This document shows, one piece after another, positions 16,515-25,534 of a DNA stretch of 64,000 bases. This DNA is from Salinisphaera sp049568105 (GTDB taxonomy: Bacteria > Pseudomonadota > Gammaproteobacteria > Nevskiales > Salinisphaeraceae). Made by a program: the position numbers and the translations under genes. Each line of letters starts with the position of its first letter. The stretch's first letter is position 1. The stretch lies in assembly GCF_049568105.1 (NCBI RefSeq), contig NZ_CP145335.1, forward strand, positions 744,001 through 808,000, in the 5' to 3' direction. The notes under the pieces were generated by a model. That model did no database searches. It had not been told where the DNA came from and worked only from the letters and a program-made list of their open reading frames with translations.

Positions 16515-18041
16515 ATGGCTAGGTCAATGGAACCAGTAACGCCGGATCGCCAGTCGTGGATCGTGGATATGCTGCGTTTGGCGCTGCACGTCCGCCCCGA
16601 TCGATGCACGCGCAAACGCTGTCTTTATGAGGCGCTGCGCGCCCGGATTCAGGCCGGTGAGTTGGTCGCGGGCGCACGTCTACCGTCGTCCCGAGTGTTG
16701 GCCCAAGAGCTTGCGATCGGACGCAACACGGCGTTGGCCGCGCTTGATCATTTGGTAGCCGAGGGCTTCGTCGACGCGAGGCCTGGGGCCGGGTTGTATG
16801 TTGCCGAGATCGGTTTCACGGCTCCAGCGTTCGTCGATCTGCCGGTTGCATCGCGGCCGACCGGGATATCGCAGCGGGGGCGATCGCTGTTGGGGTTTTC
16901 GAAAACAGCGCGCTCGAGCACAGGGGCTTTCGTGCCTGGATTACCGGCCCTCGATGCTTTTCCTTGGCCGGCCTGGCAACGATTGTTACGTCGCCATCGG
17001 CATCGCCAGCGTGGACCATGGTTGGCGTATGGCGCGACCGGTGGGCATCCTGCGCTTAAAGCCGCGATCGCCGACTATGCCCGCCTGGTGAGAAATGTGC
17101 GCTGTGAAGCTGGCCAGATTCTGGTTACACATGGCGCCCAGCATGCCTTTGATCTGATCGCGAGGATGCTGGCCGATGCCGGGGATATCGCTTGGGTGGA
17201 AGAGCCGGGCTATGCCGGCGCCAAGGCAGCTTTTACGGCGGCCGGTCTCACGGTCGCCGCAGTACCGATCGATGGCGCCGGTCTCGACCCGTCGGCCGCA
17301 ACCGCTGCGACGAACTCACCGCGGTTGATTCATCTGACGCCATCGAATCAATATCCGATGGGCCGCACGATGTCCATGACTCGCCGCCAAGAGTTGATCG
17401 AGTATGCCGCCCGCTATGGGGCCTGGATCGTCGAGGACGACTACGATAGCGAATTCCGCTATGTCTCATCGCCGTTGTCAGCGCTTCAAGGGCTGACCGA
17501 ACGCCCCCCGGTTCTGTACGTCGGCACCTTCAGCAAGACCATGTATCCGGGGTTGCGCCTCGGGTACATCGTGCTTCCGCCGGCTTTGGTCGAACCGATG
17601 CGTCAAGCCAATGTACGCCAGTTTCGGGAGGGCGACTATGCCATCCAAGCGGCCTTGGCCGAGTTCATGAACAACGGCGGCTACGCCAAGCATGTCGCGC
17701 GCATGCGGCGACTCTATATACAGCGCCAGCAGCGGCTGCGCGAGGTGCTGGCCTCGGTGATGCCGAGCGGCGAACATGGCTTGGTGGGTGGCTCGGCCGG
17801 TCTGCACATGGTCATGCCGTTGGCCAGCCATGCCCTCGAGCGCGAGTTGGTGGTCTCGGCGGCCGAGCAGAACATCGCTTTATCTCCGCTATCCGACTAT
17901 TACGCCGGCACGGCCTCCAGACCGGGGCTGGTACTGGGCTATGCGAACGTCGATACGGCCGAAATCGATCGGGCTGGCCGCTGGCTTGGACGTGCACATC
18001 AGCGATTCGGCCAGGCCGGCGAGAGCCCGGGGCCTAGTTAA
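16515..18041 (+). CDS. MocR/PdxR-type transcriptional regulator (GntR HTH plus aminotransferase domain)
   Basis: 508 residues. Residues about 30-100 hold a GntR winged helix (YEALRARIQAGELVAGARLP, then NTALAALDHLVAEGFV). From about 135 a fold-type I aminotransferase domain follows, with the PLP-binding Lys341 in GTFSKTMYPG, plus VEDDYDSEFRY and YGATGGHPALK. This two-domain design defines MocR regulators, which sense PLP or an amino-compound aldimine and usually control a divergent gene; here that gene is a GNAT acetyltransferase. Its TAA stop overlaps the stop of the convergent HAD gene in a TTAA sequence. The effector is not predictable. Confidence 0.92.
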   Translation: MARSMEPVTPDRQSWIVDMLRLALHVRPDRCTRKRCLYEALRARIQAGELVAGARLPSSRVLAQELAIGRNTALAALDHLVAEGFVDARPGAGLYVAEIGFTAPAFVDLPVASRPTGISQRGRSLLGFSKTARSSTGAFVPGLPALDAFPWPAWQRLLRRHRHRQRGPWLAYGATGGHPALKAAIADYARLVRNVRCEAGQILVTHGAQHAFDLIARMLADAGDIAWVEEPGYAGAKAAFTAAGLTVAAVPIDGAGLDPSAATAATNSPRLIHLTPSNQYPMGRTMSMTRRQELIEYAARYGAWIVEDDYDSEFRYVSSPLSALQGLTERPPVLYVGTFSKTMYPGLRLGYIVLPPALVEPMRQANVRQFREGDYAIQAALAEFMNNGGYAKHVARMRRLYIQRQQRLREVLASVMPSGEHGLVGGSAGLHMVMPLASHALERELVVSAAEQNIALSPLSDYYAGTASRPGLVLGYANVDTAEIDRAGRWLGRAHQRFGQAGESPGPS

Positions 18042-18703
18042 GGCAGGCTGATGCGCAGCCGACCGTCGTCCAGTGAGCGGCTGGTCAGGCCACGGTAGTC
18101 GGGGATACTCGGGTGCGCGGTATCGGTAGCCGCCGAGTGCAGGGCCGAAACCACCACCACCGAAGCGCCGACCGTTTCGGCAGCCTGAACGCCGACCATG
18201 GCGTCTTCGAAGATCAGGCAGTCGGCCGGGCTTACGCCCAGGCGTTCGGCGCCCAGTTGGAACGCATCGGGGGCCGGCTTGCCGCGGCTGACATCATCCC
18301 CGGCGACCAGCGTCGCCGGCAGTGGCAGCCCGGCCGCTTCGATCCGGCGCTCGGCCAGTCGTCGCGGTGCCGAGGTCACGATTGCCCAGCGCGTACTTGG
18401 TAATGCCGCCAGAAAACCAGGGGCCCCGGTGATCGGCTCAATACCTTCGACATCCGCGATTTCGGCTTCGAGCACGGCCGCGGCTTCGGCCTCGGGGTCG
18501 ATGTTGGGCACGCCCGAGTCGCGAATCGTGTCGATGGCGCGCTTACCATGAATGGTCGGCAGAAAAGCGGCGACATCCAGGCCATGTGCTTCGGCCCACC
18601 GCGCCCAGACCCGCTCGGCGGCCGCGATTGAGGTCAGGACCGTGCCATCCATATCGAACAGCAGGGCCTCGAAAGCATGATTCGGATCGAGCAGAGCGGA
18701 CAT
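18038..18703 (-). CDS. HAD-superfamily sugar-phosphatase-like hydrolase
   Basis: 221 residues. HAD motif I is FDMDGT with nucleophile Asp17 and acid/base Asp19; motif II is the Ser in IVTSAP; motif III includes RGKPAPD; motif IV is IFEDA. The helical cap between motifs I and II is type C1, as in phosphoglycolate, beta-phosphoglucomutase and 2-deoxyglucose-6-phosphate-type phosphatases. It should dephosphorylate a small sugar phosphate in the cytosol with Mg2+. The last four bases overlap the end of the convergent MocR gene. The exact substrate is unknown. Confidence 0.9.
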   Translation of the reverse strand: MSALLDPNHAFEALLFDMDGTVLTSIAAAERVWARWAEAHGLDVAAFLPTIHGKRAIDTIRDSGVPNIDPEAEAAAVLEAEIADVEGIEPITGAPGFLAALPSTRWAIVTSAPRRLAERRIEAAGLPLPATLVAGDDVSRGKPAPDAFQLGAERLGVSPADCLIFEDAMVGVQAAETVGASVVVVSALHSAATDTAHPSIPDYRGLTSRSLDDGRLRISLP

Positions 18704-19077
18704 TGGGGCAACCCTGGAAAGCCAAACCGGGTAAGCCTACCTGCCGCGTCGGGTTTTGTCCCGCTAGTGGGTTGCAAAGCGCGCGCATGCGCTCTGGGCC
18801 AGCTGACCGGTGTCGCGGCCTCGGATGGTCGTTGCTCCTCGCAGCTGTTGAGTAGCGGCCGGTGGGAACGCAGGCGTTGTCTGGGGCGTAAGCGGCTTCC
18901 GAGACAGACGCGCCGCTTGCTGGGCTGGGTGAACTATACGTTGCTGTAGGCGTGCCGACACTCTGATGTCGGCACCTTATATGAAGCGCCAGCTTGAACA
19001 TGGCCGCGACCGGCCAATGGCGAAACCGGCAGCCGATCGGGGCGAACGGCCCGCCCCGGCCGGCGATGAAGCCGCGA
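18704..19077. other. Gene-free spacer with one strong hairpin
   Basis: About 370 bases upstream of the HAD gene. It contains the perfect hairpin at 18952-18975 but no gene I can support. Confidence 0.4.
18952..18975. repeat. Perfect 9-bp hairpin downstream of the DUF4235 gene
   Basis: GTGCCGACA at 18952-18960 pairs with TGTCGGCAC at 18967-18975 around a six-base loop. It lies about 100 bases past the DUF4235 stop on the minus strand. No T run follows on that strand, so it may be a weak terminator, an mRNA stabiliser or an operator. Confidence 0.5.
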
Positions 19078-19347
19078 TTATTCCGGAGGGGTTCGGCCGA
19101 GCAGACGTTGCCAGGTGCCGACGGCAACACCGCGGCTGAGCACCCGGGCAAAGGCGACACTGAACCCGCTAATAGCAGCCCAGGCGAGCAGCCGGGGCCA
19201 CGACGTCTCGCGCTCTGCGGCATGGGTCGGCGGCTCTTCGCGCAGGGTGCGACGCCAGGCTTCGGCAGCGCCTTGGCGAGCCGCGATACCGGCGCCGATG
19301 GCAGCGCCGGTACCGAGCGCCAGCCAGATGATCTTTTCCTTATTCAT
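19078..19347 (-). CDS. DUF4235 small membrane protein
   Basis: 89 residues. One hydrophobic segment lies at residues 6-23 (IWLALGTGAAIGAGIAA) and a second at about 52-70. Between and after them are AWRRTLREEPP and SWPRLLAWAAISG, and the end is RLLGRTPPE. This combination matches DUF4235, a small integral membrane family of unknown function common in actinobacteria and found in some proteobacteria. It is a single gene. It fits with the other small stress-type membrane proteins in this window, but no function is established. Confidence 0.82.
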   Translation of the reverse strand: MNKEKIIWLALGTGAAIGAGIAARQGAAEAWRRTLREEPPTHAAERETSWPRLLAWAAISGFSVAFARVLSRGVAVGTWQRLLGRTPPE

Positions 19348-19980
19348 GGTTCGATCCTGTTCGTATAGTCAAAAACGCGAGATACCCCGATCGTAGGCGC
19401 TGTTGCGGTTTCATGCGAGCCTGAAGATAGGCACTGGGCGCATGCTACTGGGCTAGGTGATGGTACAGCCAAGCCAGCCACTGCGCGCTCGGCATGTGCA
19501 ATGACTGGCAATCGCTCAAAGCCTATGGATGCCTCCGACGAGCGCCGCGTTGACGGCCGAATCCGAAGGGGGAGGCCCAAAGATGGATGGCACGCCCGCG
19601 ATCCAGCGCCAGTCGCTGGCGGGTGTGAAAGCGCTGCACCGTGTTCGCTATGCCTTACTTGCCAGGGCCTCGGCCAGGGCCTCGTCGTTTTTTTGGGATG
19701 CGCTGGACGCGGGCCCGCACGACACGTCGGCAGGAGCAAGGCATGCAGGGGCGTCTAAACGCTATGCCTGCGGGTATCACGGTACCGGCTTGCCGGTCTG
19801 GGCTCGGGCAAGTTCGCTGGGTTTACATCGGGTCGTAACAGGCCGTGCGAATACGGCTTGGGCCGAACGTCTTAGATGAAAGTCTAACGCTGTTTGATAA
19901 AAGCTTGTCAGCGGGTCGTGTTCGGGTAGACTCAGTAGCATCCATAGACGATCCGCCTGGCCCGGGCCCTACGGGTTTGC
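19348..19980. other. Spacer upstream of the phytochrome operon
   Basis: About 630 bases between divergent genes. I see no supported gene. A plausible sigma-70 promoter lies at 19905-19932, close to the heme oxygenase start. Confidence 0.4.
19905..19932 (+). promoter_or_regulatory. Candidate sigma-70 promoter for bphO-bphP
   Basis: TTGTCA at 19905-19910 (five of six to TTGACA) and TAGACT at 19927-19932 (four of six to TATAAT) are 16 bases apart. The spacing is slightly short but acceptable, and it lies about 50 bases upstream of the heme oxygenase start. Confidence 0.4.
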
Positions 19981-20643
19981 ATGGCGGGCCTTCGAAATAA
20001 TCCTGCCATGTCGTTTCAGCCTCTCGTTCGCGAGTGGCCCGGGTTGACTGGTGCCGACGGTCTGACTTCGGTCAGACGCGGGACGGCGCGTCTGCACCGC
20101 CGGCTTGATCAAGAGTCGCCGTTGACCCGTCTGGTGCAGCATCCAGTGTGCTCCTCCGCTGAGTACCATGCCGCGCTCGGGCCGCTTATTCGAGCCTATG
20201 CGATTGTCGATCAGTCGTTGCTGTCGGCGTATGCCTATCGGCCGTCCGAATTGTCCCCCTACCAGCCCCGGGCGGCCGTGCTCGCTCTGGAAATATCGGC
20301 GACTGCGCCGCGTCCGCCGCTACCGCCGTGTCCGGCCGGGCCGGTCATCGATTGCCGGGCCGCCTATCTGGGGTGTCGCTATGTGGTTGATGGGGCCCAA
20401 TTCGGCCATCGCATGATTGCGCGCGCGTTGAGCCACCCTCCGGCCGGCGCCGATGGCGGGCGTGGCAGCCCCTCGTTCTGGCAACAGAATTTCGTTGCAT
20501 CGGGTGATTGGCCGACACTGTGCCGCAAGCTCGCAACACTGGGATCGCGTACCGAGGTTGCAGCGGCTGTTCAGGCGGCGCGGCGTACATTTCGGGTCTT
20601 TAACGATTGTTTCGATCGGTTAGCCGGCAAGGTGAGAATGTGA
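19981..20643 (+). CDS. bphO: Biliverdin-producing heme oxygenase (BphO type)
   Basis: 220 residues. RRGTARLHRRLD near residue 32-43 carries the proximal heme-ligand His39, and LGCRYVVDGAQFGHRMIAR near 128 is the distal-helix glycine motif (usually 'LGALYVLEGSxLGG'). The protein has the length and order of bacterial heme oxygenases found beside phytochromes. It would open heme to biliverdin, CO and iron with an electron donor and so supply the chromophore for the next gene. Its TGA overlaps the GTG start of that gene (GTGA at 20640-20643), so the two are translationally coupled. A later ATG at 20008 is a possible alternative start; neither has a strong ribosome-binding site. Confidence 0.88.
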   Translation: MAGLRNNPAMSFQPLVREWPGLTGADGLTSVRRGTARLHRRLDQESPLTRLVQHPVCSSAEYHAALGPLIRAYAIVDQSLLSAYAYRPSELSPYQPRAAVLALEISATAPRPPLPPCPAGPVIDCRAAYLGCRYVVDGAQFGHRMIARALSHPPAGADGGRGSPSFWQQNFVASGDWPTLCRKLATLGSRTEVAAAVQAARRTFRVFNDCFDRLAGKVRM

Positions 20644-22610
20644 GATCGGAAATACTCGACGAATGCAAAGCCGACCATCTCCATCTGATGGAGTCGATCC
20701 AAGCCTACGGTGCCTTGGTAGCAGTGAATCGATCCACGGGCCGTATCGCTCGTTGCTCGGATAACATCGCCGACTGGTTCGGCTGGCGACCCGAGTTGGT
20801 GCTCGGGCAACCCGCTGAGCAGGTATTCGGGGCCGCGTGGCCGGAGTTGGAACGGCTCTGTGCCGAATCGCCGCAGCGGCGGGCTGCCGAAGTGGATTTA
20901 TCCCCGGTGCGTACGGTCAGCGGCCATCAGCGCGGTGCGCACTATATCTTGGAGTTCGAAGCGCGCAGCGAGCTCGGGATCCCGTGGTGGGATGAAGCAG
21001 GCCGGATCGATTTTCTGGCGCGGCTGGCGAATACGCATAGCCCGGCGGAAACGATGTCGGTAGTGGCCGATACGCTATTTGCGGCGACTGGCTACGACCG
21101 GGTCATGGTCTATCGTTTTCTCGATAACTGGGACGGCGAGGTCATCGAGCAGCGCTGCCAGCCTGGCGTCGAAGGTTTTTATGGCCTGCGTTTTCCGGCT
21201 CAGGATATTCCGGAAAACGCGCGCCGGCTGTATACCGTCAATTGGCAACGACTGATCGCCGATACCGAAAGTGTGCCGGCCCGGCTATGCGCTGCTATGC
21301 CGGACGCCGAGCCGCTGGACATGACCTTCGCCATGCTGCGTTCGGTGCACCCGATACACATCCAATATCTGCAAAATATGCAGGTCCGGGGCTCGTTCAG
21401 CGTGTCGTTGATCGTCGATGGCCAGCTCTGGGGGCTGGTCACCTGTCATCATCGAACTGCCAAGCGGTTGGGTGCCCACGCACGGCTGGCGATCGAGGAA
21501 ATGGCTCGGATCGCCTGCCTGCATCTCGACAATCTGGCCAAGTTGGAGAATGCGACGCTACGCTCGGCACTGCGTGAGCGTCTATCGTTGCTGAACCGGC
21601 GCCTGGATCCGGGCATTGATGCGCCAGGCGAGGCATTGGCCGAACAGCTAGGTTCGATCGCCGAACTGTTGAACGTCGACGGTCTGCGGCTGCGCTGGGG
21701 AGAGGCCGAGTATCGCACCGGCGAGTTGCCGGGGGCCGAGTCGCTGGCCGTACTCGATCAATGGTTGGATCAGATGGCTTCGCGTACCCGGCATACCGAG
21801 TACGATCGGTTGCCCACGGCTCTGGCCGATCAGGCCGAACTCGGGCGACAGGCCGCCGGTATGCTTTATCTGCCGATCGAGGCCGCCTGCGATTTGCTGG
21901 CGCTGCGCAAGGAGCAGGTCGAAACGATTACCTGGGCCGGCCATCAGCCGGAGCCCGACGCCCATGGGCCGTCGCCGCGTCATTCGTTCGCCGCTTGGTC
22001 GGAAAGCGTACGACACCGATCCGAACCCTGGGGTCGAACACGACTACAAGTTGCCGATGAACTACGGGCCACCCTCAGCGATTACCTCCAGGCCACTCGT
22101 CACAAGGAGTTGGCCTATCAGGATCCGTTGACCGGGGTAGCCAATCGTCATGCGTTCGAGCAGTACGTGGCCAATTGCATGGCCGCCTGTGAACGCGATC
22201 AGCAACGATTCGCACTGCATCTGATCGACCTCGATCGTTTCAAGACGATCAACGATACTTATGGCCACAACACGGGCGATATCTTGCTCAAGGAAGTGGC
22301 CCTGTTGATGGCGGCCGTCGTCGGCAAAAACGATATCGTGGCCCGCCTGGGGGGCGATGAGTTCGCCGTGCTGCAGCCAGATATCGATCAGACTGGCGAT
22401 ACACGTGCACTCGCCGAGCGTATCGCGACCGTTATGGCTCGTCCGATGGTGCTGGAAGGCCACGACATCCGGATCGGTGCGAGCGTCGGTACGGCTGTGT
22501 TTCCCGACGATGCCCAACAGATCAAAGCGCTCTATAAAATCGCCGACGCCGGATTGTACGCGGCCAAACCATCCCAACGAGGGCGGCCGGGAATAGGCTA
22601 CTCGCTATAG
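20640..22610 (+). CDS. bphP: Bacteriophytochrome-diguanylate cyclase (PAS-GAF-PHY-GGDEF)
   Basis: 656 residues from GTG 20640, which has AAGGTGAG just upstream and overlaps the bphO stop; an upstream TTG is less likely. Cys9 is placed as the biliverdin-attachment Cys before the PAS domain (HLMESIQAYG). The GAF domain holds PAQDIP (Asp189) and chromophore-pocket His237 and His240. The PHY domain has the tongue motif SPRHSF. The C-terminal GGDEF domain (DPLTGVANRH, IDLDRFK, GGDEF at 571-575) is intact, so it should make c-di-GMP. The RxxD inhibitory site upstream of GGDEF reads GKND, so product inhibition may be absent. There is no histidine kinase and no EAL domain. It is a cytosolic red/far-red light-controlled diguanylate cyclase. 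Confidence 0.93.
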   Translation: MRSEILDECKADHLHLMESIQAYGALVAVNRSTGRIARCSDNIADWFGWRPELVLGQPAEQVFGAAWPELERLCAESPQRRAAEVDLSPVRTVSGHQRGAHYILEFEARSELGIPWWDEAGRIDFLARLANTHSPAETMSVVADTLFAATGYDRVMVYRFLDNWDGEVIEQRCQPGVEGFYGLRFPAQDIPENARRLYTVNWQRLIADTESVPARLCAAMPDAEPLDMTFAMLRSVHPIHIQYLQNMQVRGSFSVSLIVDGQLWGLVTCHHRTAKRLGAHARLAIEEMARIACLHLDNLAKLENATLRSALRERLSLLNRRLDPGIDAPGEALAEQLGSIAELLNVDGLRLRWGEAEYRTGELPGAESLAVLDQWLDQMASRTRHTEYDRLPTALADQAELGRQAAGMLYLPIEAACDLLALRKEQVETITWAGHQPEPDAHGPSPRHSFAAWSESVRHRSEPWGRTRLQVADELRATLSDYLQATRHKELAYQDPLTGVANRHAFEQYVANCMAACERDQQRFALHLIDLDRFKTINDTYGHNTGDILLKEVALLMAAVVGKNDIVARLGGDEFAVLQPDIDQTGDTRALAERIATVMARPMVLEGHDIRIGASVGTAVFPDDAQQIKALYKIADAGLYAAKPSQRGRPGIGYSL

Positions 22611-22621
22611 CCGATGCCGTA

Positions 22622-23686
22622 TTATGGCTGCGCCTTAAACGGCCAGTTGGGCAGCATGGTTTCGGGAGCGATCTTGATATTGCCCCGAACATGGACGCTG
22701 GCTGCGTTGCGTTCTTTGACGACGCTGCTGATTCGGTTATGACGAATTGTGCCGTGGCTTTGTGGAAACCGGGCTTCGATTGCGCCTGTCCCAGTGCCGT
22801 TACGCAACACGATGTTGCCTTGGACGAGAAAATCGCGTGCCTTGTTCAAATAGATACCGGCGTCATCGGTATCGCGAATTAGGTTATTGCGAATGATCCC
22901 GCCGCGGGTTTCGAAGCGGGTCTGGCCGTTGCGGAAAAATACCGGGTCGGTCCCGCCACCGCCGAACGATAGGCCAATGAAACTGTTTTCGACGAGATTG
23001 TCGGCGAACACGGTCGCATGGGCATTGCCCTTGGCGAAGGCGGCATAGGCCGGGCCACCGTCGGTGCGCCGGATATGATCGAAATGATTGCCGAGCAAAT
23101 GCCAACCGTTCCCCGCGACGATATCCACACCTTCGACGACATCGCGGCGGCCCGCGGTCGTGAAACCGATGACCGAATTCTCGATCGTGCCGTGGTCGGA
23201 GTAGGCCGCAGGCCCGTGCCCGTGTGCCGGGCTGGTGACTTTGAAGCCGGATTCGCCGTTATCCAGGGCACGAACATGATCGGCGATGAAGCCGTCCGAG
23301 TCGTGGGTGATTTGGATGCCGTGATAATAGCTGTCGCGTACGGTGAGGTTCTCGATGGTGACGTTGTCGGCGTTATCGAGCCGGATATTGGTATACAGCC
23401 GGTCGTCGTCCATGCCCGGGCCGCGCAGCACCACATCCTGGTAGTGCTTGGTCGCGCCGGCAATGGTCAGCTGTTGCTTGTTGCGAATGACGATCGGCCG
23501 TGTCTGGGCATAGACGCCGGGCTGGATAACGATCGTCTCGCCGGCCACAGCCCGGTCAATGGCTTTTTGTAGGCCGGATAGCGATGACACCGTGACGGTC
23601 GGAGGGGGCGCAACGCAGCCGGCCAGACCAAGAATCGTCAGGCCGGTCAGAGCGCGCAGGGCGAGATCGGAACGAGGCATGGGCAT
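22622..23686 (-). CDS. Right-handed beta-helix lipoprotein
   Basis: 354 residues. The signal peptide ends in the lipobox GLAGC with Cys24 as the lipidated residue. Next come SGLQKAIDRAVAGETIVIQPGVY, the typical opening of pectate-lyase-like parallel beta-helix proteins, and repeated coils with NVTIENL, HGIQITHD, NGESGFKV, AGIYLNKA and GNIVLRNG. Members bind or cleave polysaccharides; no catalytic site can be assigned by eye. It is probably anchored to the outer membrane. It is convergent with the phytochrome gene, with 11 bases between stops. Confidence 0.87.
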   Translation of the reverse strand: MPMPRSDLALRALTGLTILGLAGCVAPPPTVTVSSLSGLQKAIDRAVAGETIVIQPGVYAQTRPIVIRNKQQLTIAGATKHYQDVVLRGPGMDDDRLYTNIRLDNADNVTIENLTVRDSYYHGIQITHDSDGFIADHVRALDNGESGFKVTSPAHGHGPAAYSDHGTIENSVIGFTTAGRRDVVEGVDIVAGNGWHLLGNHFDHIRRTDGGPAYAAFAKGNAHATVFADNLVENSFIGLSFGGGGTDPVFFRNGQTRFETRGGIIRNNLIRDTDDAGIYLNKARDFLVQGNIVLRNGTGTGAIEARFPQSHGTIRHNRISSVVKERNAASVHVRGNIKIAPETMLPNWPFKAQP

Positions 23687-24178
23687 GGCCCGTCATTGGC
23701 TTTAAAGGACGACCGATCCCGGCACAGATGAGTTCTGCACTATCCCTCGCGGCGCGCATGAGACCAGCTTTAGGGCGCGACGGCAAATTTGTAATGGCGT
23801 GCCCTTATATTGGGGGCCAACGATCAACCCGCCCACAGCAGCCGGGCCGATGTGCACCGGCTTGGCCGCCCGGGCCGGCTTACACCGGGTATTAGCGATT
23901 CGGTGCGGCCGGCACGAGATAACGAGCCGGCCAGCATCTCGCGGTGAGCTCGATCTTTGGAGAGACGCGGCGGGTCGGCACGATCCCGCGTACCGACTGC
24001 TGGGATATCGTATGCGTCTACGCCAGGCGCCGTGATATCGCCGCTCCTGGCGCTGGCTCGAACGGCCCCCAAAGGGCTTGTTTCGGGCCGCAACGGTGGG
24101 CGACCGGAGCATGCGATGTCACGAGGCGGCGATGGGTACAACGCCAGTGGGCGGTATCCGGACTATGATCGACCGCGT
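23687..24178. other. Gene-free spacer
   Basis: About 490 bases between two minus-strand lipoprotein genes. No supported gene and no T-run terminator; long open frames crossing it are shadows of the neighbouring gene. Confidence 0.4.
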
Positions 24179-24955
24179 TTAATCGGCCGCATGAAAGATC
24201 GCCAATGGCGCAGGTTCCGATGCGGTGCCGAATAGCAGCAGATAATGGCCGAGCACGGTGAACTGGGTGGTCTGGCGAAGCGCGGTGGTCAGCGATTGCT
24301 CGGTATCCATACGCCCGGGGCAGTCCCGGCGAGTGGTCGCCAGCCGCGTGATCGATAGCTCTTGAGCGTTCCGGTGGTAGGCCGCAGTCAGGCGATTGCA
24401 GCCGGTCGAGCCGGCCAGCTGCGAAGCGTCGGCATCGAACTGGATATAGGCCGAGGCAGCTATCGACTCTTCGGGCGCGTTGGCCAGTTGCCATCGGACG
24501 CCGGTCAGAGCGAGATCGGCCGGTGCAGTTTGATTGGAGAGCTGGTAGTCCGTCGATGCATCGAGGGCGCGGCCCTGGTCGTCGAGGGCGGTCAGCAGGG
24601 CGCCGTCGTTGTCGATACGCCAGACGCTCTGGGCGGCATAGTCGGTATCGGCCGGGGTCAGCGTCAAGCGCTGTCCGTCGTCTACCGTCCAGCGTCCGGT
24701 CTCGAATATATCCGGTGTCGGCTGTGTGGTCTTGTAATGCTGGCGCAGTACATAACGGCGACCGTGGCCAAGTGTCAGTCGATAGACGATACCGCCGCAG
24801 TCCGCGCAGGGTAAGTTGCCGACGTATTGGGCCGGCAATGCCTGGTCGGACAGCTGCGGCGCCGGTGGCCGGTTGGCACAGCCGACCAGTGCGATGGTGG
24901 CCGCAGAAAGTGCGGCCCAGAACCAGTAGCGATGTATCGATAGCGAATTGGCCAT
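24179..24955 (-). CDS. NlpE-META (HslJ) two-domain lipoprotein
   Basis: 258 residues from ATG 24955 (GGAAG upstream; longer frames to 25045 look non-coding). Lipobox ALVGC gives lipidated Cys26. Residues about 41-140 resemble the N-terminal domain of NlpE, including the LPCADC motif (Cys50, Cys53) followed by GGIVYRLTL. Residues about 150-258 are a META/HslJ domain: LTGVRWQL, GSTGCNRLTAAYH, ATTRRDCPG, LLLFG. NlpE monitors the outer membrane and copper stress; HslJ-type domains are linked to stress tolerance. The fusion suggests an envelope-stress sensor or quality-control lipoprotein. It is divergent from a small lipoprotein gene. Confidence 0.87.
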   Translation of the reverse strand: MANSLSIHRYWFWAALSAATIALVGCANRPPAPQLSDQALPAQYVGNLPCADCGGIVYRLTLGHGRRYVLRQHYKTTQPTPDIFETGRWTVDDGQRLTLTPADTDYAAQSVWRIDNDGALLTALDDQGRALDASTDYQLSNQTAPADLALTGVRWQLANAPEESIAASAYIQFDADASQLAGSTGCNRLTAAYHRNAQELSITRLATTRRDCPGRMDTEQSLTTALRQTTQFTVLGHYLLLFGTASEPAPLAIFHAAD

Positions 24956-25095
24956 GATCGCTTCCATCCTGTGTGGGTTGGAATCTGCAGTGGATGGTAG
25001 CAAGCTTGGCTGTGGTCTCGTGCCGATAACCGACCGGCATGCCAATCGCGGTGACGGCCGGTATAGTTTCGGTTATGACCGTTGGGAGTGAAATG

Positions 25096-25464
25096 ATGAC
25101 AAAGCGTGTGTTATGGCTTCTGGCCGGCAGTGCGGCGGTCGGGCTTGCAGGCTGTGCCTCGAGTCCGCATTCGGCCACTCAGAAAACCTACGATGCCTAC
25201 TGGCAGTGCGCCAGCCAAGCGGTGCGGCCCTATATCGCACGTCAGGATTTGAGCTCGCGCGAAGCCGCGATGCGGGCCCAGGCCCAGTGCAACGGCTCGT
25301 ATCAGCAGTATCGGTCATCGCAGATCGCAACCGTGCGCCATACGGTCGCCCGCGACAGCTATGACATGGCCGATCAGCTTGGCGCCCAGCAGGCGCTGGT
25401 CTGGCGGCGGCGGGTGACCCAGACGTTGACCGATTACGTCCAGCAGCTGCGCACCGGCGGCTAA
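25096..25464 (+). CDS. Small lipoprotein of unknown function
   Basis: 122 residues from ATG 25096, with GGGAG seven bases upstream; an ATG three bases earlier is also possible. Lipobox GLAGC gives Cys20. The mature part (about 102 residues) is helical and rich in Gln, Arg and Ala, with two more Cys (in YWQCAS and QAQCNG) that could form a disulfide. I recognise no domain. It is divergent from the NlpE-META lipoprotein and is followed by a hairpin that also ends the convergent TonB receptor gene. Confidence 0.75.
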   Translation: MTKRVLWLLAGSAAVGLAGCASSPHSATQKTYDAYWQCASQAVRPYIARQDLSSREAAMRAQAQCNGSYQQYRSSQIATVRHTVARDSYDMADQLGAQQALVWRRRVTQTLTDYVQQLRTGG

Positions 25465-25534
25465 CCGAGGATTGGACGACGCCGTACTGCGAGCGGTCGC
25501 GATTGCTGCGGTCAGTCGGCACGAGAAAAACGCA

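Noticed and set aside
24018..25178. A 386-codon minus-strand frame over the NlpE-META gene
   Set aside because: It overlaps the real lipoprotein gene in another frame, has no ribosome-binding site and a composition typical of shadow frames.
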